Source of the DNA: Archaeoglobaceae archaeon
GTDB lineage: Archaea > Halobacteriota > Archaeoglobi > Archaeoglobales > Archaeoglobaceae
Assembly: GCA_027038095.1 (NCBI GenBank)
Contig: JALVYA010000003.1
Coordinates: 1-20,701, forward strand
DNA length: 20,701 nucleotides
Reading direction: 5' to 3'
Shown here: piece by piece, positions 15,251 to 20,701 of the stretch
How positions within the stretch are numbered: the stretch's first letter is position 1
Layout: every line of letters starts with the position of its first letter
Program-made: the position numbers and the translations under genes
The notes under the pieces: generated by a model
The model's database searches: none
The model's input: the letters and a program-made list of their open reading frames with translations, nothing else
What the model was told of the DNA's origin: nothing

Positions 15251-15772
15251 GTGCCGAAACCGAAGGTAAAGAAGATAAGGGGTTCGAGAACGTGCGGCAG
15301 TGGACTGCACAAGAACAACAGCAGGGGAAGGGGTTGCAGAGGTGGTTCCGGAAACGCCGGAATGTTCAAGCACAAGTACATCAAGGCAGTAAAGGAAGGG
15401 TACGACATAGGAAAGTACGGTTTCAACAGGCCGAAGTGCATTCGTTCTGACGTAAGAGCCGTGCAGACTCTGAAGGAGACGCTGAGAGAGCTAAGGAAGG
15501 AGGGCAGGCTCGACAGCTATACCTACAGATACCTGTCTTCCCGCCCGGAATTAAACGCCGGTGAACTGTCTTATATAATAGACAGGCTCGTGGAAAACGG
15601 ACTTGCTGAAAAAGAGGGAGATGTTTATTCCGTTGATCTGACTGCTCTTGGATACACGAAATTGCTTGGAGCGGGAAAAGTTGACAAAACCATAAAGGTT
15701 ACGGTCTTTAAAGCCACGCCAAAAGCTATTGAAAAGATTGAAGCTGCTGGAGGCCGTGTTGAAACAATGTAG
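15251..15772 (+). CDS. rpl15: 50S ribosomal protein L15 (uL15) with a helical insert
   Basis: Large-subunit assembly protein. The GTG start at 15251 follows AGGGGTGG and gives MPKPKVKKIRGSRTCGSGLH, RGRGCRGGSGNAGMFKHKYI and YDIGKYGFNRPKC, all as expected. The C-terminal domain (YSVDLTALGYTKLLGAGKV, then VFKATPKAIEKIEAAGGRV) is also normal. With 173 residues it is some 25 longer than the archaeal L15 proteins I know. The excess lies about residues 73-98 (TLKETLRELRKEGRLDSYTY and a few more), and it resembles the C-terminal module of L19e. Last ribosomal gene of the operon; secY follows after 47 bases. Confidence 0.96.
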   Translation: MPKPKVKKIRGSRTCGSGLHKNNSRGRGCRGGSGNAGMFKHKYIKAVKEGYDIGKYGFNRPKCIRSDVRAVQTLKETLRELRKEGRLDSYTYRYLSSRPELNAGELSYIIDRLVENGLAEKEGDVYSVDLTALGYTKLLGAGKVDKTIKVTVFKATPKAIEKIEAAGGRVETM

Positions 15773-15812
15773 TTTACATAAATTTTTTATATAAATTCTG
15801 AATAACAGGAGG
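15773..15812 (+). promoter_or_regulatory. Internal promoter region and ribosome binding site of secY
   Basis: The 47-base gap after rpl15 is very AT-rich. It holds TTTACATAAA (15774-15783) and TTTTTTATATAAATT (15783-15797), then AGGAGG at 15807-15812, seven bases before the secY ATG. The T-rich part may also act as a weak terminator for the ribosomal genes. Confidence 0.45.
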
Positions 15813-15819
15813 ATGAAAA

Positions 15820-17322
15820 ATGGACGAAACACTCAGAAAACTTCAGCCGTACTTTGAGAAAATTCCGAGCGTTGCAAGGCCGAAGAGACATGTCCCCTTT
15901 AAAGAAAAATTTGGATGGACGATAGCGATCCTTCTCCTCTATTTCGTTCTTTCAAATATTCCTCTTTTTGGTTTATCCCCGCAATCAATAGACCTTTTTG
16001 CCCGCTTCAGGGCGTTCTTTGCCGGTAAAGGTGGAACGATAATCGCTTTGGGTATAGGACCCATAGTCACGGCATCTGTTATAGTTCAGCTGTTAGTTGG
16101 TGCTGGGATAATAGAGCTGGATTTAACTGATCCGGATGATCAGGCGGCGTATCAGGACTTCCAGAGATTTCTGGTTCTGGTAATGATAGCTCTGGAAGCT
16201 CTACCGCAGATACTCGGCGGATTCATGAAACCAAATCTCGAGATTGCAAAAGCCTTCGGTGTTTCTCCTGCAGTTATATCCGCACTGCTGTTTATTCAGC
16301 TCTTCATAGGCGGTGTGCTGATAGTCTACATGGACGAAGTCGTTTCAAAGTGGGGTATCGGGAGCGGTGTCAGCCTGTTTATTCTTGCCGGAATATCTCA
16401 GGCAATTGTTACGGGTCTGATAAACTGGGTTGTTCCGAGCCACAGCAAGCTTCCAGCAGGAATCATACCGAGGTGGATCTGGATAGCACAGCACATGAGT
16501 GCTTCTCAGCTGCTGACACTTGCGGGAATAAAATTCATACTCATAGATGGTGGAGTTTTAGCTATTATAACGACGACCATAATTATACTTCTCGTCGTTT
16601 ACGCTGAGGGGACGAGAGTCGAAATACCACTTTCACACTCGTTTGTCAGAGGTGCGAGAGGTCGCTATCCGCTGAAGCTGATTTACACGAGTGTTCTGCC
16701 GATGATATTCGTCAGGGCTTTACAGGCGAACATCGAAATATTTGGACTGATACTCTACAGGCACGGAATTAAATTCCTCGGAGAATACGTTGGAACCCAG
16801 CCGATTAGCGGTATAATGTACCTGCTGAACCCGATACGAGGGCCGAACAACTGGATACCCTCCCTCGTAAAGGAGAACTACCGCCTCATGACAGAAACTT
16901 ACCACATACACATACCTCCACCTCCGAACTGGATGATATTCCTGCACTTGCTCACGGATGCAACGATACTGATAATAGGTGGTGTCCTCTTCTCAATATT
17001 CTGGATGGAGACATCCGGAATGGATCCAAAGACAATAGCAGATCAGCTCGCCAAGTCGGGAATGCAAATTCCGGGTTTCAGGAAGAACCCGAAGATTCTT
17101 GAAAGAGTTCTGGAAAGGTACATTCCAAAGGTTACAGTTGTTGGAGGTGCTGTAATCGGTGCTTTAACGCTCATAGCAAACATGCTCGGAACAATAGGTC
17201 ACGTTACGGGAACGGGTTTGCTGCTCGCAGTCAGCATAGCGTATCAGTACTACGAAGACCTTGCCAAGGAGCAGCTCACGGAAATGCACCCGATGATAAG
17301 AAAGATATTGGGAGAGGAGTGA
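15820..17322 (+). CDS. secY: Preprotein translocase subunit SecY
   Basis: Pore-forming subunit of the Sec61/SecYEG channel in the cytoplasmic membrane. 500 residues with about ten hydrophobic segments. Family landmarks include the N-terminal VPFKEKFGWTIAILLLYFVL, the segment GIGPIVTASVIVQLLVGAGI after the plug region, the cytoplasmic loop YAEGTRVEIPLSHSFVRGAR, and the last loops GMQIPGFRKNPKILERVLER and YIPKVTVVGGAVIGALTLIA. It has an excellent AGGAGG ribosome binding site. Its place after rpl15 is universal, but the adk gene that often follows is missing. An extended extracellular loop between segments 7 and 8 (GTQPISGIMYLLNPIRGPNN and beyond) is consistent with longer archaeal SecY proteins. 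Confidence 0.98.
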   Translation: MDETLRKLQPYFEKIPSVARPKRHVPFKEKFGWTIAILLLYFVLSNIPLFGLSPQSIDLFARFRAFFAGKGGTIIALGIGPIVTASVIVQLLVGAGIIELDLTDPDDQAAYQDFQRFLVLVMIALEALPQILGGFMKPNLEIAKAFGVSPAVISALLFIQLFIGGVLIVYMDEVVSKWGIGSGVSLFILAGISQAIVTGLINWVVPSHSKLPAGIIPRWIWIAQHMSASQLLTLAGIKFILIDGGVLAIITTTIIILLVVYAEGTRVEIPLSHSFVRGARGRYPLKLIYTSVLPMIFVRALQANIEIFGLILYRHGIKFLGEYVGTQPISGIMYLLNPIRGPNNWIPSLVKENYRLMTETYHIHIPPPPNWMIFLHLLTDATILIIGGVLFSIFWMETSGMDPKTIADQLAKSGMQIPGFRKNPKILERVLERYIPKVTVVGGAVIGALTLIANMLGTIGHVTGTGLLLAVSIAYQYYEDLAKEQLTEMHPMIRKILGEE

Positions 17323-17367
17323 TTTGTTAAAGCTGGTATTGATTAAAGCGATTAGAGGTGTAAAGAG

Positions 17368-18006
17368 ATGAAAGAGACGATTAAAAGGTTAGTTGATGCG
17401 TTTTTTATTACTCTTGGAATTTTCACCTTTTTTGGAGTGTTCGACAGGACAATTCTGTTCGGAATAGCAAAGGCAGTTGATGCCGTTTTACACCCACTCC
17501 TGGCTCTACCTTTGATATGGGTAATATTCATTCTCGCCGCAGCAACAGCAATTTACACCACACTCATTCAGTGGGCAATGGTGGATGTGGAGGAGATGAA
17601 AAGAATACAGAAGGAGGTCATGCAGTTTCAGAAAGAGTACATGGAGGCAATGAAAAGCGACAACAAGTACAAACTGAAGAAGTTGGAAGAGAGGCAGGCG
17701 GAAATAAGGGAGATGCAGGCCAAGCTGATGGGGCCCCAGCTTAAAGTTATGCCGTATTCTGTAGCAATAACCATGCCCATATTCTACTGGCTGCTGTACG
17801 TGATATACGGGAGCAATCTCTCTCACGGTTTAAGAGCTGCTTACTCGAGCGTTAGCGGATACGTCGTTAATGCTCCGTTCTTCGGGCACATACACGTGAG
17901 TTATCCGATAATAACTCTCGTATTTCCGATTCCGTGGTGGTTTTTATGGTACTTTATATGTTCAATGCCCCTATCATTATTAATAAGAAAAGCTCTTCAC
18001 ATGTAA
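17368..18006 (+). CDS. DUF106 (Ylp1/EMC3/TMCO1-like) membrane insertase
   Basis: Archaeal member of the Oxa1/YidC superfamily, like Methanocaldococcus MJ0480, thought to insert membrane proteins alongside the Sec channel. 212 residues. A first hydrophobic segment lies at about 10-33 and a second at about 42-68. A charged coiled coil (MKRIQKEVMQFQKEYMEAMK and beyond, about 75-118) reaches into the cytoplasm, and two further segments lie near 125-146 and 180-207. GAGGTG at 17355-17360 lies seven bases before ATG 17368. Its position between secY and cytidylate kinase is the normal archaeal order apart from the missing adk. Confidence 0.92.
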   Translation: MKETIKRLVDAFFITLGIFTFFGVFDRTILFGIAKAVDAVLHPLLALPLIWVIFILAAATAIYTTLIQWAMVDVEEMKRIQKEVMQFQKEYMEAMKSDNKYKLKKLEERQAEIREMQAKLMGPQLKVMPYSVAITMPIFYWLLYVIYGSNLSHGLRAAYSSVSGYVVNAPFFGHIHVSYPIITLVFPIPWWFLWYFICSMPLSLLIRKALHM

Positions 18007-18035
18007 GTACCGGACATTTATAGCCAGGTGAAAGC

Positions 18036-18560
18036 ATGAAAATCGCAATATCCGGGCCGCCGGGCAGCGGAACAACAACAGTTGCTAAGCTTGTAGCTGA
18101 AAAGCTTGGTTACGAACTCATTTCCGCTGGAGAGATATTCAGGCAGATGGCGAGGGAAAGGGGATACACAATTGAAGAGTTCAGCAAAATAGCTGAAGAG
18201 AACGAGGAAATAGATTATTATATAGACAGAACTCAGAAAGAGCTCGCCAAATCTAAGAAGAACGTAGTGGTTGAGGGAAGACTCTCTGCGTGGGTTGTGG
18301 AGGACTCTTTCAGGGTATTTATTTTTGCTCCGGAGGACGTTAGAGTTGAGAGAATTGCAAAAAGAGAGGGAAAAAGTATTGAAAAAGTGAGAGAAGAGAC
18401 GAGAAGAAGAGAAATGCATGAGAGGAGCAGGTACAGGAAGTACTATGGAATAAACATAGACGACTGGAGCATTTATCACCTGATATTAAACTCCGCATGC
18501 TTCAGCGCTGAGTCCATAGCAAATCTCATAGTTGAAGCTGTAAACGACTTTAACTGTTGA
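18036..18560 (+). CDS. cmk: Cytidylate kinase
   Basis: Phosphorylates CMP/dCMP with ATP. 174 residues, the short archaeal form. The P-loop GPPGSGTT is at residues 7-14, the substrate region ISAGEIFRQMARERGYTIEE follows, then the strand VVVEGRLSAWV. The lid region EETRRREMHERSRYRKYYGI carries several arginines, as in the family. AGGTGA at 18026-18031 precedes ATG 18036, 29 bases after the DUF106 stop; CATTTATAGCC in that gap could be a weak promoter. The conserved ribosomal block ends here. Confidence 0.95.
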   Translation: MKIAISGPPGSGTTTVAKLVAEKLGYELISAGEIFRQMARERGYTIEEFSKIAEENEEIDYYIDRTQKELAKSKKNVVVEGRLSAWVVEDSFRVFIFAPEDVRVERIAKREGKSIEKVREETRRREMHERSRYRKYYGINIDDWSIYHLILNSACFSAESIANLIVEAVNDFNC

Positions 18561-18594
18561 TCTGTGTTTTGTTCTCGGTTTACATTTACAGTTT

Positions 18595-18618
18595 AAACAC
18601 ATTTATAAACACATATAT
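18595..18618 (+). repeat. Two tandem 12-base units
   Basis: AAACACATTTAT (18595-18606) is followed directly by AAACACATATAT (18607-18618), differing at one base. The first copy is preceded by GTTT, so GTTTAAAC (18591-18598) forms a palindrome. AT-rich; it may be a promoter remnant or a protein-binding site. Confidence 0.5.
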
Positions 18619-18652
18619 ACACCTTTGCTGTGACACGTGCAGTTAGTAGACT

Positions 18653-18950
18653 GCGTCAAATCTACAAACTTTGGGAAACAAGAAAGGTATAGAGCTTAAA
18701 GTAATTGCTGCATTATTATACTTCTTCGGTCTTTCAGAAAAACAGATCAATTTCTATCTCTTTTTGAAAAGATAAGCCACGAATAAGTCTGAATCTATTA
18801 TCACAGGCTTAAGAAGGTTCTAAAGTGGGAAAGAAGATTGATAGCGATAGATGAAACCAAAAGCTTTATCGCATTCTGTAACTACTGAGGGTGTTATCTT
18901 GACGCCTTCTTTCATCACTCCAGTAAAAGCACAGTAAGCAGAAGAAACTT
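18653..18950 (+). pseudogene. Decayed DDE transposase remnant
   Basis: Two reading frames carry pieces of one transposase. From about 18671 to 18763 one frame reads LGNKKGIELKVIAALLYFFG then LSEKQINFYL. From 18763 a second frame reads FEKISHE, two stops, IYYHRLKKVLKWERRLIAID then ETK. The AIDET stretch, with the Asp codon at 18850-18852, matches the first catalytic aspartate of DDE transposases of IS6/IS240-like type. A frameshift near 18763-18766, internal stops at 18784, 18790 and shortly after the DET motif, and the lack of the remaining two thirds show decay. A 7-base inverted pair, GCGTCAA (18653) and TTGACGC (18899), flanks most of it and may be coincidence. The gene-poor stretch 18561-18973 holds this and the tandem repeat only. 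Confidence 0.65.
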
Positions 18951-18955
18951 AAACG
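18948..18955 (+). promoter_or_regulatory. Candidate TATA box for the EMAP-domain gene
   Basis: CTTAAACG with an upstream GAAGAAA stretch lies about 22 bases before ATG 18974. No Shine-Dalgarno sequence lies between, so a leaderless transcript is likely. The same octamer serves the minus-strand gene at 3258. Confidence 0.35.
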
Positions 18956-18973
18956 TTAGCTCAAACAGTGTTC

Positions 18974-19612
18974 ATGGACACGGCCAGCGACTTTAGGATA
19001 AAGCTTGCTGAGAAGAGTTTAAAAGAGCTCGAAAAGCTGATACAGAACGTGAAAATCCAGAAGAGAAAAAACGTTCTCAGCAGGATCAGGGCGATGGGGA
19101 GCCTGCTGCAGACGGTGAAGTACTCCTACGTGTCTCCCGAAGAGCTGAAGCAACTTGAAGAGTTCAAAAACATCGTAAAAGAAGCCACGTCGCTGAGAGA
19201 GCTGATAAAGTCTGCAGAAAAGGACTTTAACTCAATTCAGGCTGACTACTGGCTTGAATACCTGGAGAAGTTACCGGAGCTGATGGACAGAGGTGAAATT
19301 GATTCTCCCTGCCTCGCTGTAAGGTTTTTTGCGGGAGAGATAGTCAAGAGAAACGAGATCGAAAAAGGGAAGCTGTGGTTCTGCATTGTTGACTGCGGCT
19401 TCAGGCTTGAAGTCGTAACGAACAGCCACGAGTTCGCTCCCGGTAAAAAGGCTGTTATCGTTTACCTGCCGCCAAGAAAGTTCGGGGAGTTCGTGAGCAG
19501 GGGCATGTTCGTTTCCATAGCAGACAGCATTACAAAGGGAGAACTCAGTTCTGAAGACATAAAGAAGTACTGCCGCGGAGATGTTGAGGCTGCAATTCTG
19601 AACATGGTTTAA
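18974..19612 (+). CDS. Predicted RNA-binding protein with C-terminal EMAP/tRNA-binding OB fold (COG2517-like)
   Basis: Archaeal protein of unknown role. Residues 1-100 are helical and charged (SLKELEKLIQNVKIQKRK, then LKQLEEFKNIVKEATSLREL) and could form a coiled coil. From about 113 to 183 the sequence follows the tRNA-binding (EMAP/CsaA-like) OB-fold pattern: VRFFAGEIVKRNEIEKGKLW, FCIVDCGFRLEVVTNSHEFA, PGKKAVIVYLPP, and RGMFVSIADS near the end. A GTG at 18968 is in frame; ATG 18974 is preferred given the TATA box and absence of a ribosome binding site. It stands alone, right after a transposase remnant, and converges with the DUF432 gene. RNA binding is inferred from the fold pattern only. 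Confidence 0.75.
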   Translation: MDTASDFRIKLAEKSLKELEKLIQNVKIQKRKNVLSRIRAMGSLLQTVKYSYVSPEELKQLEEFKNIVKEATSLRELIKSAEKDFNSIQADYWLEYLEKLPELMDRGEIDSPCLAVRFFAGEIVKRNEIEKGKLWFCIVDCGFRLEVVTNSHEFAPGKKAVIVYLPPRKFGEFVSRGMFVSIADSITKGELSSEDIKKYCRGDVEAAILNMV

Positions 19613-19629
19613 TCGTTTAATCGCTGCAA

Positions 19630-19648
19630 TTTTTTTCCTGCCATTTTT
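19630..19648 (+). terminator. T-rich terminator between convergent genes
   Basis: Seven T residues at 19630-19636 and a second run of five at 19643-19648 lie 18-36 bases after the stop of the EMAP-domain gene, fitting archaeal oligo-T termination. On the other strand these are A runs, so the signal serves the plus-strand gene. The convergent gene ends at 19671. Confidence 0.5.
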
Positions 19649-19670
19649 ACTGTGCAGTTGCCGATGCCGA

Positions 19671-20384
19671 TCAGAAACCCCACTCCATTACAAACTTCTT
19701 TCTCTCTATCAGCCTCCTCGCCACGTACAGTTCAATGGCTTTGCTCATTCCGTCTTTCAGCGGCGTATTCAAAAACGTCGTTTCAGCCAGTATCCTGCTT
19801 TCAACCTTCATTTTTGCGACCATAGCCGGGAAGGCTGAGTAGTATATCTTCATACCGTAGCCGTCGAAAACAGCTTTACTCACCTCAACCCAGTCGTCAA
19901 AGTCGTTTTTTATTCTCAGCTCGAGAATTCCTTCAGTCAATCCATCAACTTCCGGAGGTGTGCTGTAAACTTCGCTGAGGCAGTACCTGCAAACTATACC
20001 CCTGCTTGGAGTTCCGTAAAGAGTGTACTTCGGTCTCGTGAGCGTGAACACGTCTATGACACTTAATTTTCTGCCTTCAACGAAAACGCCTATCTCCACA
20101 GGAAATTTCAGGTATACTTCAACACCCTCCCCCGGTTCTATGTTTACCGGCCTCGAAAATTCAATCAGCAGAAACCTCGTTATTCCTGCCGGTAAATTTA
20201 CGGGCTCCACGGGATTGACCACGAACCCTTTTCCTCCAGCCACTATTTTCTCAACTCTCTCTCCCGATTCCTTAAGCTCTCTCAGATAACTCCTGTCGAG
20301 CCTCAGATAGAATTTTTCATGAGTGACTTCAGTTCCAAACTTTTTTCTCCCGTAAACACCCTCCGTTCTGTTTTCATGTATCAT
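19671..20384 (-). CDS. DUF432 family protein, function unknown
   Basis: 237 residues, soluble, no signal peptide or membrane segment. The pattern IVAGGKGFVVNPVEPVNLPA, ITRFLLIEFSRPV, then VYLKFPVEIGVFVEGRKLSV, IDVFTLTRPKYTLYGTPSRG and IVCRYCLSEVY is what I recognise as the archaeal DUF432 family (COG1860-like). Its biochemical role is not known to me. The fold looks mainly beta. A lone C-R-Y-C (near residues 140-143) is the only cysteine pair. On its promoter side it faces a TetR-type regulator, with 148 bases between the two starts, so control by that regulator is a reasonable guess. Start ATG 20384 is the only good choice; an AT-rich box lies about 35-45 bases upstream. Confidence 0.75.
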   Translation of the reverse strand: MIHENRTEGVYGRKKFGTEVTHEKFYLRLDRSYLRELKESGERVEKIVAGGKGFVVNPVEPVNLPAGITRFLLIEFSRPVNIEPGEGVEVYLKFPVEIGVFVEGRKLSVIDVFTLTRPKYTLYGTPSRGIVCRYCLSEVYSTPPEVDGLTEGILELRIKNDFDDWVEVSKAVFDGYGMKIYYSAFPAMVAKMKVESRILAETTFLNTPLKDGMSKAIELYVARRLIERKKFVMEWGF

Positions 20385-20416
20385 GGTACCACTGCTGCGT
20401 TTTCATTCTGGTATTT

Positions 20417-20429
20417 ATTTTTTATTTAA
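20417..20429 (-). promoter_or_regulatory. Candidate TATA region for the DUF432 gene
   Basis: On the minus strand this reads TTAAATAAAAAAT, directly preceded by ACCGG, part of the palindrome AACCGGTT (20428-20435). Transcription would start near 20397, leaving a leader of about 12 bases without a clear ribosome binding site. Confidence 0.4.
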
Positions 20430-20500
20430 CCGGTTTCGCCTTTACCTGTTTACGTTTTATATTTATTTTCGTTTACTTTTCTGTGCTGTCGAGGATAAAA

Positions 20501-20508
20501 CTTTTATT
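20501..20508 (+). promoter_or_regulatory. Candidate TATA box for the TetR-type regulator
   Basis: CTTTTATT lies with its centre about 28 bases before ATG 20533. No Shine-Dalgarno sequence is seen before the ATG, so a leaderless message is likely. Confidence 0.4.
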
Positions 20509-20512
20509 CCCT

Positions 20513-20526
20513 TGACCGCTGGGTCA
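20513..20526. promoter_or_regulatory. Candidate operator palindrome for the TetR-type regulator
   Basis: TGACC-GCTG-GGTCA has perfect five-base arms around a four-base centre. It lies between the TATA box and the start codon, where a bound repressor would block initiation. This is a classic place for TetR-family self-control. The operator role is inferred from symmetry and position. Confidence 0.5.
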
Positions 20527-20532
20527 GCAAGT

Positions 20533-20701
20533 ATGAAGGAGAAGATTCTCGAAGCCGCTCTGGAGGTTTACCTCGAGAAGCCAAACGCTACCGTTCACGA
20601 AGTGTCGGAAAGAGCTGGAATATCAAAGAGCACGGTTTTCTACTACTTCGGCAGCAAGAAGGGGCTCGAAAAAGAGCTGTTGCTTTTTGCCATAAAGAAA
20701 T
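20533..20701 (+). CDS. TetR-family transcriptional regulator (3' end beyond window)
   Basis: Only the first 56 codons are present. They form the complete DNA-binding domain of the TetR family: MKEKILEAALEVYLEK, helix 2 ATVHEVSERAGISKSTV, and FYYFGSKKGLEKELLLFA (residues about 32-54), the helix-turn-helix followed by helix 4. The ligand-binding domain, and so the signal, lies outside the window. TetR proteins usually repress their own gene and a neighbouring one; the divergent DUF432 gene and a palindrome over the promoter fit that. The likely leaderless start ATG 20533 gives the normal short N-terminus. Confidence 0.85.
   Translation, partial: MKEKILEAALEVYLEKPNATVHEVSERAGISKSTVFYYFGSKKGLEKELLLFAIKK

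Noticed and set aside
15783..15797. T-rich stretch after rpl15 as a full terminator of the ribosomal operon
   Set aside because: It overlaps a good TATA-like element, and secY conventionally continues the operon; I keep it only as a possible weak stop.
17722..17741. TGGGGCCCCA palindrome inside the DUF106 gene
   Set aside because: It has no loop, so it makes a poor RNA hairpin, and it is explained by the codons for Met-Gly-Pro-Gln; no sign of function.
18591..18618. Possible start of a CRISPR array
   Set aside because: Only two adjacent 12-base units without spacers; no CRISPR-length repeats anywhere in the window.
18561..18973. Possible tRNA or small RNA gene in the gene-poor stretch
   Set aside because: No cloverleaf elements or GC-rich folded block could be seen; the stretch is explained better by a transposase remnant.

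Overview
The window comes from a hyperthermophilic euryarchaeon, most likely a member of the Archaeoglobales. Three things point there: the archaeal ribosomal superoperon with archaeal/eukaryotic-type genes (S4e, L32e, L19e, RNase P protein 1, DUF106), a formylmethanofuran:tetrahydromethanopterin formyltransferase from the C1 pathway, and a Ku plus LigD-type ligase pair, which among archaea I associate mainly with Archaeoglobales. Promoters look archaeal (TATA-like boxes about 25 bases before starts). Genes inside the operon carry Shine-Dalgarno sequences of the GGAGGTGAT type, while several stand-alone genes look leaderless.

Layout. (1) 1-1813: end-joining repair, a LigD-type ATP-dependent DNA ligase (open at the left edge) followed by Ku. 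(2) 1865-3258: ftr on the plus strand meets a short membrane 4Fe-4S protein on the minus strand; their stop codons overlap by three bases. (3) 3378-15772: a SPOUT RNA methyltransferase, then after a promoter region the merged S10/spc-type operon: L3, L4, L23, L2, S19, L22, S3, L29, RNase P protein 1, S17, L14, L24, S4e, L5, S14, S8, L6, L32e, L19e, L18, S5, L30, L15. (4) 15820-18560: secY, a DUF106 (Ylp1/EMC3-like) membrane insertase and cytidylate kinase. The aIF1 gene often found beside L29 and the adk gene often found after secY are absent. (5) 18561-18973: a gene-poor stretch with a 12-base tandem repeat and the wreck of a DDE transposase. (6) 18974-20701: an RNA-binding protein with a C-terminal EMAP-like OB fold, a DUF432 protein on the minus strand, and divergently the first 56 codons of a TetR-type regulator with a candidate operator over its promoter.

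How it works together: regions 3 and 4 form one growth block. It makes the core ribosomal proteins of both subunits, an enzyme that may modify rRNA, a tRNA-processing subunit, and the Sec channel with an insertase that receives membrane proteins from those ribosomes. Several automatic start positions look too early; starts here were chosen from the ribosome binding sites and family N-termini, giving TTG starts for five genes and GTG starts for two.

I see no clearly new multi-gene system. The items most worth a second look are an L19e-like helical insert in ribosomal protein L15, a perfect 9-base-pair hairpin followed by T residues inside the S17 gene, the palindrome in front of the L3 promoter, and the TetR/DUF432 divergent control region.
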